From assembly GCF_002291425.1 (NCBI RefSeq), contig NZ_CP014136.1:5470925-5534924 (forward strand): a DNA stretch of 64,000 bases, in the 5' to 3' direction. Numbering within the stretch: the first letter of the stretch is position 1; every line of letters begins with the position of its first letter. Source of the stretch: Gibbsiella quercinecans. GTDB lineage: Bacteria; Pseudomonadota; Gammaproteobacteria; Enterobacterales; Enterobacteriaceae. Shown piece after piece: positions 9,023 to 18,890 of the stretch. A model generated the notes under the pieces. The model did no database searches. It worked only from the letters and a program-made list of their open reading frames with translations, and was not told the DNA's origin. The position numbers and the translations under genes were made by a program.

Positions 9023-9031
9023 AGCTGTAAA

Positions 9032-9328
9032 GCACTTTGTTGAGAATTTTTCTCATTACCATATCAACATTGTGCGTTCTCCCCCGGTAACGGGGGATCT
9101 GCAAATCCGTTACGCGTGCAAAGGCAGGTATTGTGCCCGATACGCCACGTATTTGGCCTGCGGCGCCTGCCATGAAAACGCCCACCGGCCAAAACCGGCG
9201 ATTGCCCGCTGCAATCTGCCGCAGAGTTGGCCAAAAAGTAGAAAATTCAACCATTTTTCGCAAGGAATTGGGTCGCTCGCCAGAGTACGGTACACTATCG
9301 TTATTGCTTAATAACTCATGAAGCGTCT
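9032..9328. other. Intergenic region upstream of sapA
   Basis: It holds a small hairpin (CCCCC-GGTAAC-GGGGG near 9079-9094) and presumably the sapA promoter. Short open frames on both strands have no start signals or family resemblance. I see nothing else. Confidence 0.5.
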
Positions 9329-10981
9329 ATGCGTGCTTTACCCCTTTGGATACTGTCGTTGAGCTGCCTGGCAGGCTCCGCCATCGCCTCAACACCCGCT
9401 GCCCCTGCCGCCGCAGCGCCGCTGCCGGATATCCGCCAAAGCGGCTTTGTTTATTGTGTCAGCGGCATACTCAATACCTTCAATCCGCAAATGGCCAGCA
9501 GCGGCCTGACGGTCGATACCCTGGCGGCACAGCTGTACGATCGCCTGCTGGATGTCGATCCTTACACCTATCGCCTGATCCCGGAACTGGCGCAAAGCTG
9601 GGAAGTGCTGGATAACGGCGCCGCCTACCGTTTCCACCTGCGCCGTGACGTGCCGTTCCAGACCACCGACTGGTTTACGCCAACGCGCCTGATGAACGCC
9701 GACGACGTGGTATTCAGCTTCGAGCGCGTATTCGATCAAAAACACCCGTATCACAACGTCAATGGCGGCGAATACCCGTATTTTGACAGCCTGCAGTTTG
9801 GCGATGCGATCCAGAGCGTGAAAAAGATTGATGACTATACCGTTGAGATCCGCCTCCAAGCGCCGGACGCCTCATTCCTGTGGCATATCGCCACCCACTA
9901 CGCGCCGATTCTCTCGGCCGAATATGCCGGCACGCTGACCAAACGGGATAAACAGCCGCTGATCGACCGTGAACCGGTCGGCACCGGGCCATTTATGCTC
10001 AATGAATATCGCTCCGGGCAATATATCCGCCTGGCGCGTAACCAGGCCTATTGGAAAGGCCTGCCGCGCATGGCGCAGGTGGTGATCGATCTGGGCGCCG
10101 GCGGCACCGGGCGCCTGTCCAAACTGTTAACCGGCGAGTGCGACGTGTTGGCCTACCCGGCGGCCAGCCAGCTGTCGATCCTGCGTGACGATCCGCGCCT
10201 GCGCCTGACGCTGCGCCCGGGGATGAACATTGCTTACATGGCCTTTAACACGGAAAAACCGCCGTTTAACAATGTGAAAATCCGCCGGGCGGTTGCGCTG
10301 GCGATCAATAACCAGCGCCTGATGCAATCCATCTATTACGGCACGGCGGAAACCGCGGCCTCGATTCTGCCGCGCGCCTCCTGGGCCTATGACAACGATG
10401 CGCACATCACCGAATACAACCCGGCGCTGGCCCGTGAGATGCTGCGCCAGGCCGGTGCAGAACAACTGCACTTAAAGCTATGGGTGCCGACCGCTTCACA
10501 GGCTTATAACCCAAGCCCGCTGAAAACCGCCGAACTGATCCAGGCCGATCTGGGCCAGGTCGGCATCAGGGTTGATATCGTGCCGGTGGAAGGCCGCTTT
10601 CAGGAAGCCCGCCTGATGGAGCGCAACCACGATTTAACCCTGACCGGCTGGGCCACCGACAGTAACGATCCTGATAGTTTTTTCCGCCCGCTGTTAAGCT
10701 GTGCGGCAATCCGCTCGCAAACCAACTATGCTCACTGGTGCAACCCCGCATTTGATGAGCTGCTGCAAAACGCCCTGCTGTCGCAACAGTTGTCACAGCG
10801 GATCGACAGCTACCAGCAAGCGCAAAAAATTCTTGAGCAAGAGCTGCCGGTATTGCCGTTGGCCTCTTCGCTGCGCCTGCAGGCCTACCGCTATGATATC
10901 CGCGGGCTGGTGCTAAGCCCATTCGGCAACGCGTCGTTTGCCGGGGTGTACCGTGAATCTGACGAGGGGGCGAAAAAGTGA
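9329..10981 (+). CDS. sapA: Peptide ABC transporter substrate-binding protein SapA
   Basis: A 550-residue periplasmic solute-binding protein of the SBP-5 (oligopeptide/dipeptide) family, close in length to E. coli SapA (547). A signal peptide ends at about residue 20 (SAIA). The family motif region [12 protein letters not shown] is near 133, followed by the SapA-typical [20 protein letters not shown]. In E. coli and Salmonella the Sap system is tied to putrescine export, potassium uptake through Trk and resistance to antimicrobial peptides. It is the first gene of sapABCDF; its stop overlaps the sapB start. Confidence 0.97.
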   Translation: MRALPLWILSLSCLAGSAIASTPAAPAAAAPLPDIRQSGFVYCVSGILNTFNPQMASSGLTVDTLAAQLYDRLLDVDPYTYRLIPELAQSWEVLDNGAAYRFHLRRDVPFQTTDWFTPTRLMNADDVVFSFERVFDQKHPYHNVNGGEYPYFDSLQFGDAIQSVKKIDDYTVEIRLQAPDASFLWHIATHYAPILSAEYAGTLTKRDKQPLIDREPVGTGPFMLNEYRSGQYIRLARNQAYWKGLPRMAQVVIDLGAGGTGRLSKLLTGECDVLAYPAASQLSILRDDPRLRLTLRPGMNIAYMAFNTEKPPFNNVKIRRAVALAINNQRLMQSIYYGTAETAASILPRASWAYDNDAHITEYNPALAREMLRQAGAEQLHLKLWVPTASQAYNPSPLKTAELIQADLGQVGIRVDIVPVEGRFQEARLMERNHDLTLTGWATDSNDPDSFFRPLLSCAAIRSQTNYAHWCNPAFDELLQNALLSQQLSQRIDSYQQAQKILEQELPVLPLASSLRLQAYRYDIRGLVLSPFGNASFAGVYRESDEGAKK

Positions 10982-11943
10982 TTATCTTTACCTTGCGCCG
11001 CCTGCTGCTGCTGGTGATCACACTATTCCTGCTCACGCTGGTCAGCTTTAGCCTCAGCTACTTTACGCCGCATGCGCCGCTCAGCGGCGCCGGGCTGTGG
11101 GATGCCTACCGCTTTTACCTGGTCAGCCTGCTGCATTGGGATTTTGGCGTTTCCAGCATCAATGGCCAGGCGATCAACGCTCAACTGCGCGAAGTGTTTC
11201 CCGCCACCATGGAACTGTGCCTGTTGGCCTTTACCCTGGCGTTGTTTATCGGTATCCCGCTGGGCATTATCGCGGGCGTGATGCGCGGAAAATGGCAGGA
11301 TACCGCCATCAGCACCTTCGCGCTGATCGGCTTTTCCATGCCGGTATTCTGGCTGGCGCTATTGCTGATGCTGTTCTTCTCGCTGCACCTTGGCTGGTTG
11401 CCGGTTTCCGGGCGTTTTGATTTGCTATACCAGGTGCGGCCCGTGACCGGTTTTGCCCTGATCGACGCCTGGCTGTCGGATTCACCGTACCGTACGGAAA
11501 TGATCGCCAGTGCGCTGCGCCATATGGTGCTGCCGGTGGCCGCGCTGGCGGTGGCGCCGGTAACGGAAGTGATCCGTCTGATGCGCATCAGCACCGACGA
11601 CGTCAGCGACCAGAACTATATCAAAGCGGCTGCCATTCGCGGCCTGTCGCGCTTCACCATTATCCGCCGCCACGTGCTGCACAATGCGTTGCCGCCGATC
11701 ATTCCCAAGCTGGGGCTGCAATTTTCCACCATGCTGACGCTGGCGATGATTACCGAAGTGGTCTTCAGTTGGCCTGGGCTTGGGCGCTGGCTGGTAAATG
11801 CCATCCGCCAACAGGATTTTGCGGCGATTTCTGCTGGCGTGATGGTGATCGGCATGCTGGTTATCACCATCAACGTGTTGTCAGATATTTTAGGCGCTGC
11901 AACTAATCCGCTGAAACATAAGGAATGGTATGCCCTTCGATAA
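10978..11943 (+). CDS. sapB: ABC transporter permease SapB
   Basis: A 321-residue inner-membrane permease of the DppB/OppB class, exactly the length of E. coli SapB. It has an N-terminal membrane helix (residues 8-28) and about five more spans, and the cytoplasmic EAA-type loop ([20 protein letters not shown]) for contact with the ATPases. The start is a GTG at 10978 within GTGA, overlapping the sapA stop. It pairs with SapC. Confidence 0.96.
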   Translation: MIIFTLRRLLLLVITLFLLTLVSFSLSYFTPHAPLSGAGLWDAYRFYLVSLLHWDFGVSSINGQAINAQLREVFPATMELCLLAFTLALFIGIPLGIIAGVMRGKWQDTAISTFALIGFSMPVFWLALLLMLFFSLHLGWLPVSGRFDLLYQVRPVTGFALIDAWLSDSPYRTEMIASALRHMVLPVAALAVAPVTEVIRLMRISTDDVSDQNYIKAAAIRGLSRFTIIRRHVLHNALPPIIPKLGLQFSTMLTLAMITEVVFSWPGLGRWLVNAIRQQDFAAISAGVMVIGMLVITINVLSDILGAATNPLKHKEWYALR

Positions 11944-12820
11944 CGTATACCGCGAAAAGAAAATGCCCAGCCCGCTGCGATATACCTGGCGGCTGTTTTA
12001 CGGCGATGCGCTGGCCATGATCGGCTTTTACGGCGTCATCCTGCTTTTACTGCTGTCGGTTTTCGGCAGTTGGCTGGCGCCTTATGCGCTCGATCAGCAA
12101 TTTCTTGGCTACCAACTGTTGCCGCCTTCCTGGTCGCGCCACGGCAATGTTTCTTTCTTCCTCGGCACCGACGATCTGGGCCGCGATATCCTCAGCCGCC
12201 TGCTGACCGGCACCGCCGCCACCTACGGTTCTGCGCTGATCGTCACCGTGGTGGCCGCCTGTTTTGGCGTAGTCCTCGGCGTCTTCGCCGGTGTTACCCA
12301 CGGCCTGCGTTCGGCGGTGCTCAACCATATTCTTGATACCCTGCTCTCCATCCCTTCGCTGCTACTGGCGATCATTGTGGTGGCGTTTATCGGGCCGGCG
12401 CTGCCGCACGCAATGCTGGCGGTGTGGCTGGCGCTGCTGCCGCGCATGGTACGCACCATTTACAGTGCGGTGCATGACGAGCTGGAAAAAGAGTATGTGG
12501 TTGCCGCGCGTCTGGATGGCGCCTCTACCCGCCAGATACTGTGGTATGCCATTTTGCCGAACATTGCCGCCGTGCTGGTGACCGAATTCACCCGCGCGCT
12601 GTCAATGGCCATTTTGGATATCGCCGCGCTGGGCTTTCTCGATCTTGGCGCGCAGTTGCCTTCCCCGGAATGGGGAGCCATGCTGGGTGATTCACTGGAG
12701 CTGGTGTACGTTGCGCCATGGACAGTGATGCTGCCGGGTGCGGCGATCCTGGTTAGCGTGCTGTTGGTTAACCTATTAGGCGATGGTATACGCCGGGCAA
12801 TTAATGCGGGAGTGGAATAA
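11930..12820 (+). CDS. sapC: ABC transporter permease SapC
   Basis: A 296-residue permease of the DppC/OppC class, the same length as in E. coli. The conserved periplasmic segment [19 protein letters not shown] is around residue 75, and the EAA loop ([20 protein letters not shown]) around 188. It forms the transmembrane pore with SapB. The coding sequence overlaps the end of sapB by 14 bases. Confidence 0.96.
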   Translation: MPFDNVYREKKMPSPLRYTWRLFYGDALAMIGFYGVILLLLLSVFGSWLAPYALDQQFLGYQLLPPSWSRHGNVSFFLGTDDLGRDILSRLLTGTAATYGSALIVTVVAACFGVVLGVFAGVTHGLRSAVLNHILDTLLSIPSLLLAIIVVAFIGPALPHAMLAVWLALLPRMVRTIYSAVHDELEKEYVVAARLDGASTRQILWYAILPNIAAVLVTEFTRALSMAILDIAALGFLDLGAQLPSPEWGAMLGDSLELVYVAPWTVMLPGAAILVSVLLVNLLGDGIRRAINAGVE

Positions 12821-13812
12821 TGCCGTTACTCGATATCCGCAATCTGACCATTGAGTTTATGACCGCCGAAGGGCCGGTCAAAGCCGTCGATCGCGTCTGC
12901 ATCACGCTCACCGAAGGCGAAGTGCGCGGCCTGGTCGGGGAGTCCGGCTCCGGCAAAAGCCTGATCGCCAAGGCCATCTGCGGCGTGACCAAAGACAATT
13001 GGCGGGTGACCGCCGATCGCATGCGCTTTAACGACATTGATCTGCTCCAGTTGACGCCGCGCGAACGGCGCAAACTGGTCGGCCACAATGTTTCCATGAT
13101 TTTCCAAGAACCGCAGTCCTGCCTGGATCCTTCCGAAAGCATCGGTCAGCAATTGGTACAGGCGATCCCTGGCTGGACGTATAAAGGCCGCTGGTGGCAA
13201 CGCTTCCACTGGCGCAAACGCCGCGCCATTGAGCTGTTGCACCGCGTTGGCATCAAAGATCACCAAGACATTATGGGTTCTTTCCCCTACGAACTGACCG
13301 AAGGTGAATGCCAAAAGGTGATGATTGCCATTGCGCTGGCCAACCAGCCGCGGCTGTTGATCGCCGATGAGCCGACCAACGCCATGGAACCCACCACCCA
13401 GGCGCAAATTTTCCGCCTGCTGGCGCGGCTCAACCAGAACAACAACACGACGATTTTGCTGATTAGCCACGATCTGCAAATCATGAGCAAATGGGCGAAC
13501 CGGGTAAACGTGTTGTACTGCGGCCAAACGGTGGAAAGCGCCCAGTGCGAGGATTTGCTGGCCGCGCCGCACCACCCGTACACGCAGGCGTTAATCCGCG
13601 CTATGCCGGATTTTGGCCGTTCGCTGCCGCATAAAAGCCGGCTGAACACCCTGCCGGGGGCGATCCCCTCACTGGAGCACCTACCGATTGGCTGCCGCCT
13701 GGGGCCACGCTGCCCTTATGCACAGAAAAAATGCATCGAAGCGCCGCAGTTGCGCCCGGTAAAAACCCATCTTTTTGCCTGCCACTTCCCGCTGAATATG
13801 GAGGATAACTAA
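12820..13812 (+). CDS. sapD: ABC transporter ATP-binding protein SapD
   Basis: A 330-residue ATPase of the OppD/DppD type. Walker A is GESGSGKS at 40-47 and Walker B ends LLIADEPT. The signature motif is degenerate (LTEGECQK instead of LSGGQ), as in known SapD. The C-terminal extension has cysteines ([18 protein letters not shown]) of the oligopeptide-transporter type. In E. coli SapD also stimulates Trk potassium uptake. The ATG shares a base with the sapC stop. Confidence 0.96.
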   Translation: MPLLDIRNLTIEFMTAEGPVKAVDRVCITLTEGEVRGLVGESGSGKSLIAKAICGVTKDNWRVTADRMRFNDIDLLQLTPRERRKLVGHNVSMIFQEPQSCLDPSESIGQQLVQAIPGWTYKGRWWQRFHWRKRRAIELLHRVGIKDHQDIMGSFPYELTEGECQKVMIAIALANQPRLLIADEPTNAMEPTTQAQIFRLLARLNQNNNTTILLISHDLQIMSKWANRVNVLYCGQTVESAQCEDLLAAPHHPYTQALIRAMPDFGRSLPHKSRLNTLPGAIPSLEHLPIGCRLGPRCPYAQKKCIEAPQLRPVKTHLFACHFPLNMEDN

Positions 13813-13813
13813 A

Positions 13814-14626
13814 ATGGAAACGCTGTTGGAAGTGCGCAATCTGGCCAAAACCTACCGCTACCGCACCGGGCTGTTCCGCCGCCAGCATGTGGAAGCGGTG
13901 AAGTCTGTCAGCTTTACTCTGCACGAAGGCCAAACACTGGCGATCATCGGTGAAAACGGCTCGGGGAAATCCACGCTGGCGAAGATGCTCTCCGGCATGA
14001 TTGAGCCCAGCGAAGGTGAACTGCTGATCGACGATCATCGCCTGGAATATGGCGACTATCGCTACCGCAGCCAGCGCATCCGCATGATCTTCCAGGATCC
14101 CAGTACATCGCTCAATCCGCGCCAACGTATCGGCCAATTGCTGGATGCCCCGCTGCGCCTGAATACCGATTTAGACAGCGCCGCGCGTGAACAGCGCATC
14201 AATCTCACGCTGCGCCAGGTGGGGATGCTGCCGGATCACGCCTATTACTATCCACATATGCTCGCTTCCGGCCAGAAACAGCGCGTCGCCCTGGCGCGTG
14301 CGCTGATCCTACAGCCGAAAGTGATCGTGGCCGATGAAGCGCTGGCCGCGCTCGATATGTCAATGCGTTCGCAGATCATTAACCTGATGCTGGAACTGCA
14401 GGAAAAACACGGCATCGCCTATATCTACGTGACCCAGCACCTTGGCATGATGAAACACATCAGCGATCAGGTGCTGGTGATGCACGAAGGCGAAGTGGTG
14501 GAACGCGGCAGCACCGCAGATGTATTGGCCGCGCCACTGCACGATCTCACCAAACGCCTGATCGCCAGCCACTTTGGCGAGGCGCTGACCGCAGACGCCT
14601 GGCGGCGCGACGGCGGCCGCTTCTGA
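13814..14626 (+). CDS. sapF: ABC transporter ATP-binding protein SapF
   Basis: A 270-residue ATPase of the OppF/DppF type that would form a heterodimer with SapD. Walker A is GENGSGKS at 46-53, the signature is LASGQKQRVALARAL and Walker B ends VIVADEAL (DEAL in place of DEPT, as in the family). It is the last gene of the operon, one base after the sapD stop. Confidence 0.96.
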   Translation: METLLEVRNLAKTYRYRTGLFRRQHVEAVKSVSFTLHEGQTLAIIGENGSGKSTLAKMLSGMIEPSEGELLIDDHRLEYGDYRYRSQRIRMIFQDPSTSLNPRQRIGQLLDAPLRLNTDLDSAAREQRINLTLRQVGMLPDHAYYYPHMLASGQKQRVALARALILQPKVIVADEALAALDMSMRSQIINLMLELQEKHGIAYIYVTQHLGMMKHISDQVLVMHEGEVVERGSTADVLAAPLHDLTKRLIASHFGEALTADAWRRDGGRF

Positions 14627-14641
14627 TTCCCCGGCCGCAAA

Positions 14642-14661
14642 CCGCGCCCATCAGGGCGCGG
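14642..14661 (+). terminator. Hairpin after sapF
   Basis: A perfect 8-bp GC-only stem (CCGCGCCC / GGGCGCGG) with an ATCA loop, 15 bases after the sapF stop. No T-run follows, so it may be a weak or Rho-assisted terminator or a 3'-end stabiliser. Confidence 0.5.
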
Positions 14662-15024
14662 CAGCCCCATCCCGCACGTGACGTTATCCATTAAACTCAA
14701 ATGTAAATTACCTTTTAATATATCTCAGTATATTTTATTCACTTTAGTTATTTATTAGCACGTAACATTATTTTATCTCGCCATAACGATCGGTGAAGAT
14801 ATCCTGCACGAAAAGCCCACTCTTCAACAGGATATCAATCTGATGGGAAAGCAAGAGCACTGCCGGCCTGCCATCGCGGCTATCAGCGGAACATGCGCCG
14901 CAGCATGTTGTGATAACGGCCACCGCAACCCGCCTTCCCTTGCACTCCTGCGCAGCTGTTGCCCCTTCACTCAACCACCGAGGTACCTGAGCGGTGGTTT
15001 TGGTCATGATTAAGGATTAAGCCA
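14662..15024. other. Intergenic region between sapF and the CMD-domain gene
   Basis: The first part (about 14695-14775) is strikingly AT-rich. On the minus strand an open frame, 14768-15007, ends with the protein-like string ILLKSGLFVQDIFTDRYGEI, which resembles the C-terminus of a solute-binding protein, but the rest of the frame is unconvincing. It may hold a decayed gene end and the promoter of the next gene. Confidence 0.3.
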
Positions 15025-16221
15025 ATGGAACCGTTACGTCGACAACACAATACCCAGTGGTATCACGAAACCCAGAGCAGCGTATACAGCGGTAACCTGT
15101 TGGAGCCCGGCGCGGCCACCATCCGCGATCGCTTTCTGCAGGGCTTTGGTGCTTTGGCCGACGAAGCACTGAACACCGCACTCACTGCGCGGGCAGGCGT
15201 GTTCGACGCCTCGCTGGCCTGTTACCACCGGTTGTTTCCCAAGCGCGTCGCGCCAAGCAGAAAAGTGACATTGTCACTGTATGATCGCCTTAGCACCGCA
15301 CTGACCGTTGCCCAGGTGACCGGCATCCAGCCACTTTGTAGCCACTACGCGGCCCGCCTCGCCCCGCTGGATAGCCCAGAAGCCTCGCGTAAAAGCAACA
15401 TCCGCCTGGCACAAATCACCCAATATGCCCGCCAGTTAGCCACACACCCCACACAGATCACACCGCAAGCCCTGCAACAGTTGGTTGACGTTGAGTTGAG
15501 CACCGAAGATATCGTCACTTTTTCGCAAATCATCGGCTTCGTCAGCTATCAGGCACGCGTTATCGCCGGCATCGCTGCGCTGGCCGGGCGGCCGGCGGTA
15601 GTGGTGCCGGGGTTCCCGGTGGTTGACGACGCCGAAGCCCTTAGTGCCACAGAACAACCGCAAGTATGGCAAGCGCGGCTGCCGGAAATCACGCTGGCGG
15701 CCGCCGCCGCCGAACAATTGGACGTGCTGGATCAGAGCCACCCCGAGGCACGTAATGATGCCTATTACCGGCTGCTGGCGCACGACGCCGCCGCGCTGCG
15801 CGAACGCAACGGGGTCTTCAACCAGATTAACGCCGGAGACTATGGCCTGCCGGCCGAATTGAAAGCGCTGGCGGCGCTGGTGGTTTCACGCATTAACGGC
15901 AGCGCTTACTGCGTCGCCAGCCTGATACCGCAGGTGGCCGATGCGGCACTAACCCGATCCTTGCAGCAAAGCATCAATACGGCCCAGAGTACGGCTGAAC
16001 CGCTGGCGCAGGCGGTGATCGCCACCGCTGCGGAGCTCACCCGCTCACCGGAGAAATTCACGCCGCAAAGCGTCCAACCGCTGTTCAATATCGGGCTAAG
16101 CCAGGCCCAGGTGCTGGAAGTGATCCTCAGTAGCGCGCTTTATGCCTGGGAAAACCGCCTGCGCCATAGCCTGGGCGATTTTGCGCCTTTAGCCGGCGCG
16201 GAAGAGAGCATCCTGCAGTAG
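15025..16221 (+). CDS. Two-domain AhpD/CMD-fold protein, function unknown
   Basis: A 398-residue protein made of two AhpD-like (carboxymuconolactone decarboxylase fold) halves: residues about 1-200, with DIVTFSQIIGFVSYQARVIA, and about 210-398, with LVVSRINGSAYCVASL. It resembles the paired CMD-domain families usually encoded by two separate genes, here fused. The redox motif is degenerate: the usual Cys-x-x-Cys with a nearby His appears as Ser-Ala-Tyr-Cys and Leu, so disulfide-based peroxidase chemistry is doubtful. The 3' end overlaps the convergent LysR gene by 33 bases. Function unknown. Confidence 0.7.
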   Translation: MEPLRRQHNTQWYHETQSSVYSGNLLEPGAATIRDRFLQGFGALADEALNTALTARAGVFDASLACYHRLFPKRVAPSRKVTLSLYDRLSTALTVAQVTGIQPLCSHYAARLAPLDSPEASRKSNIRLAQITQYARQLATHPTQITPQALQQLVDVELSTEDIVTFSQIIGFVSYQARVIAGIAALAGRPAVVVPGFPVVDDAEALSATEQPQVWQARLPEITLAAAAAEQLDVLDQSHPEARNDAYYRLLAHDAAALRERNGVFNQINAGDYGLPAELKALAALVVSRINGSAYCVASLIPQVADAALTRSLQQSINTAQSTAEPLAQAVIATAAELTRSPEKFTPQSVQPLFNIGLSQAQVLEVILSSALYAWENRLRHSLGDFAPLAGAEESILQ

Positions 16222-17106
16222 CCATGCCTGGGCGGCATCGAAGAAATGCTGGGCCAGCGGCGTGGCCCGCCCCGGTTCGGCAATCACCACCGCCGCATGC
16301 CGCGACATCGGCGCAATAGCAAGCGGGCGGCGCTGCAAATCTGGCGTCATCTGCGCCAGCAGATTGCCGCGGGGAAATAGCCCGCAGCCCAGCCCTACCC
16401 AAATCCCCTGCAACAGTTGAAAGATAGACGTGGTTTCCAGGCGCGCATGCAGCGCCAGACCGGCGGCGTGAAAGTGATGATCGAGATAACGGCGGAAATA
16501 GCGCGTCGGTTCCGCCAGGCATAGCGGCAGTGCGGCAACCTGTGCCAGCGGCAACGGCGCTTCCCCCAGCAACTGGGGGAAATGCTGCGGATGAAACACC
16601 AGATCTATGCCGCTGTCGGCAAGCGGCTGCGACTGAAAATGCAGCTTTTCCAGCGTGGGCAGTTCGAAAAAGCCGATGCCGATATCCACCGTATGCGCGG
16701 TGAGCGCTTCAAGCAGTTGATCGGCACTGAGCACCGCCACCCGGTAATCAAGCTGCGGGTAGCTTGCGCTGACGGCCTTCAACATCTGCGCCAGCGAAAT
16801 ACTGCACTGCGGCACCGCACCGATGCGCAACCGGCCATTCAGGCCATGCTTGAGCGATTCCACTTCCAGCTTCAGCCCCTGGTAAACCGAGACGATCTCC
16901 CGCGCCCACGCCAGCACCCTTTCGCCTTCGGCGGTAAAGCCCTCAAAATTGTTGCCGCGATTGATCAACGCGACACCCAGTTCCCTTTCCAGGTTCTTCA
17001 GGCGCATGGAAAGCGTGGGCTGGCTGACGAAGCTGGCTTCGGCGGCGCGGCCAAAATGGCGTTCCTGTTCAAGATTACACAGGTAGATCAGTTGCTTGAT
17101 GTCTAT
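16189..17106 (-). CDS. LysR-family transcriptional regulator with apparent ATA start codon
   Basis: A LysR regulator. From the ATG at 17007 it gives 272 residues and lacks most of the DNA-binding helix-turn-helix. Reading in frame upstream restores the missing part (IDIKQLIYLCNLEQERHFGR, then AAEASFVSQPTLS), and an in-frame TGA closes the frame about 45 bases further. LysR proteins of this kind begin MDIKQL, so the expected start falls on ATA at 17104-17106, with GGAA about 9 bases before it. The full protein would be 305 residues, normal for the family. Either a rare ATA start is used or the start codon has mutated. Target genes are unknown; the neighbours are the AraC gene and the CMD-fold gene. 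Confidence 0.75.
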   Translation of the reverse strand: MDIKQLIYLCNLEQERHFGRAAEASFVSQPTLSMRLKNLERELGVALINRGNNFEGFTAEGERVLAWAREIVSVYQGLKLEVESLKHGLNGRLRIGAVPQCSISLAQMLKAVSASYPQLDYRVAVLSADQLLEALTAHTVDIGIGFFELPTLEKLHFQSQPLADSGIDLVFHPQHFPQLLGEAPLPLAQVAALPLCLAEPTRYFRRYLDHHFHAAGLALHARLETTSIFQLLQGIWVGLGCGLFPRGNLLAQMTPDLQRRPLAIAPMSRHAAVVIAEPGRATPLAQHFFDAAQAWLLQDALFRAG

Positions 17107-17276
17107 TTTTTTATTCCAATCAGCGACAAAAAGATAAAAGGCGATTCACCTAACGGCGGTTTCAGCTTTCCAGCCACTGGCAGCCGGATAAAAGCAGTTT
17201 ATCATCGATTCTCTTCACCCGCAGAACACCGCGCAACCCTGCGGCCAGGAATAATTAAGCAGCCTTAGAGATCTGG

Positions 17277-18092
17277 CTAACCATCGCGCATGGCCCCTCG
17301 CAGCGCCCGGGGGCTAAGGCCGAAGTGTTGCAAGAAGCGGGCGGCAAAACGCGACGCACAGGCGTAGCCGTTACGGTAAGCGATCTCCCCGATGCTGCGC
17401 CCACTGCTTTGCACCTCGTACAACGCATTGGCCATACGGGCATTTTCAAGCAGATGGCGAAAATGCTGGCCCTCGGCCGCCAACCGCCGCCGCAGCGTTG
17501 AGCTGCCCATATGCAAATGCGCCGCCATTTCCGCGACCTGCCAATCATGCGCGGGCGCCAAAGCGATCAACCCCTGCACCTGCGCAGAAACAGGATCGTG
17601 GCGCTCACGCAGCAGTAGCCCGGCATTACCAGCCAATTGGAGCGCCAATAATACCCCCTGTAACTGGTGTTCCTGCAGCTGTTGGGGGGCGTTATCGTTA
17701 AGCGTGTTTAACAGGCTATCCCACATTTGCCGCGTATGTGCATCAAACGGCACACACAGGCTGGCCTGCTTCACCGCCGGCTCTGCCGTGAAAGGCGCAG
17801 GATATCGCGCCCTGAACTGGGATAAAAAACGTTGAGGAATATAGATGATATCTGATGCATATTCCCCTTGGGCAGGCCGATTGGCGATGCTGATTTCTTT
17901 ACCCGCCGGGAACACGATCAGCGAATCCGCCCTGGCGACCTCATGGTAATCCGCAAATTGCACCACTTTGCTGCCCCGGCGCACGTGACATAGCGCCGGC
18001 GCGAACAACGTGACCCGGTGCAACTCATGGGCGCAACGCGCCCGGATAGCCTGTAAGGTGACAACCTGCTCGGTGTGGTTCAATGGCTGCAT
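17277..18092 (-). CDS. AraC-family transcriptional regulator
   Basis: A 271-residue regulator with an N-terminal cupin-like sensing domain (FADYHEVARADSLIVFPAG at about 46-64) and a C-terminal pair of helix-turn-helix motifs (WQVAEMAAHLHMGSSTLRRR, then IGEIAYRNGYACASRFAARF). Its ATG lies one base after the stop of the YbcL-like gene, so the two form an operon with ybcL-like first. It may control that gene or the divergent ydeP-like oxidoreductase gene; this is inference from position. I cannot assign a named orthologue. Confidence 0.85.
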   Translation of the reverse strand: MQPLNHTEQVVTLQAIRARCAHELHRVTLFAPALCHVRRGSKVVQFADYHEVARADSLIVFPAGKEISIANRPAQGEYASDIIYIPQRFLSQFRARYPAPFTAEPAVKQASLCVPFDAHTRQMWDSLLNTLNDNAPQQLQEHQLQGVLLALQLAGNAGLLLRERHDPVSAQVQGLIALAPAHDWQVAEMAAHLHMGSSTLRRRLAAEGQHFRHLLENARMANALYEVQSSGRSIGEIAYRNGYACASRFAARFLQHFGLSPRALRGAMRDG

Positions 18093-18093
18093 T

Positions 18094-18642
18094 TCAACGC
18101 CCGTAGATGGCCTCCAATTCTGCCGTGGCTAATACGTTCGCCTTAAGCATAAATCCCACCAGTGCGCCGCTGGCATTGTTATCAATCGGTAAGTTTGCGG
18201 TTTTTAACGCCCAAACCGTAAATTGATAGCGGTGCGGCGCATTTCCTTGTGGCGGGCAAGTGCCGCCAAACCCGGCAAAACCGTAGTCATTACGCCCCTG
18301 GACAGCCCCCTGCGGCAACGACAAATTATCTTTATTACCGGCCCCCGCCGCGAGCCGGTTTATGCCGGCGGGAATATTCACCACCGTCCAATGCCACCAG
18401 CCGCTGCCCGTTGGCGCATCCGGATCGAAAGCAGTAACGGCAAAGCTTTTTGTTCCCTGCGGCGCGTTTTTCCAGGCAATCTGTGGGGAAATATTCCCGC
18501 CCTGGCACCCAAAACCCTGGAAAACCTGCGCCGTTTTTAACGGCTTGCCGGGCTGCATATCCGTACTGCTGACGCTGAACGTATCCGCCTGGGCGCCTTG
18601 CGCAACCGCCAGCAGGCCCAAAGATATAATGATTTTCTTCAT
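18094..18642 (-). CDS. YbcL/YbhB-family phosphatidylethanolamine-binding-like protein, exported
   Basis: A 182-residue Raf-kinase-inhibitor-like (PEBP) protein. A signal peptide ends at about residue 19 (GAQA). Conserved blocks are FGCQGGNISPQ, the ligand-site DPDAPTGSGWWHWTVVNIP and GRNDYGFAGFGG followed by CPPQG and HRY. It aligns along its length with E. coli YbcL. Periplasmic location is inferred; ligands are not known. It forms a two-gene operon with the AraC regulator and is divergent from the ydeP-like gene across about 250 bases. Confidence 0.88.
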   Translation of the reverse strand: MKKIIISLGLLAVAQGAQADTFSVSSTDMQPGKPLKTAQVFQGFGCQGGNISPQIAWKNAPQGTKSFAVTAFDPDAPTGSGWWHWTVVNIPAGINRLAAGAGNKDNLSLPQGAVQGRNDYGFAGFGGTCPPQGNAPHRYQFTVWALKTANLPIDNNASGALVGFMLKANVLATAELEAIYGR

Positions 18643-18890
18643 GTTACTCTCTCCTGTAAGAACCAGAACAGCGTAACCAATCAGGCCGGACGGTATTATG
18701 CTGAAATGCTCTGATTGTATGCCATAACGTTCGCGCGCCCCTTCCGCCTGCGATAAACCGCCTCTATCCCGCCATTGCCTTATTCAATTAGACGCTGTGT
18801 CGGCACACTCCTACACTTGTGACATAAGAGACTCAAAAACGTAAAGAGCCATTTACTTTTTGATTACAGCCATCACCTGCGAAGATCATC

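Noticed and set aside
9021-9263. Open frame of 80 codons on the minus strand upstream of ryhB
   Set aside because: It overlaps the ryhB promoter and Fur box, has no start signal and no family resemblance.
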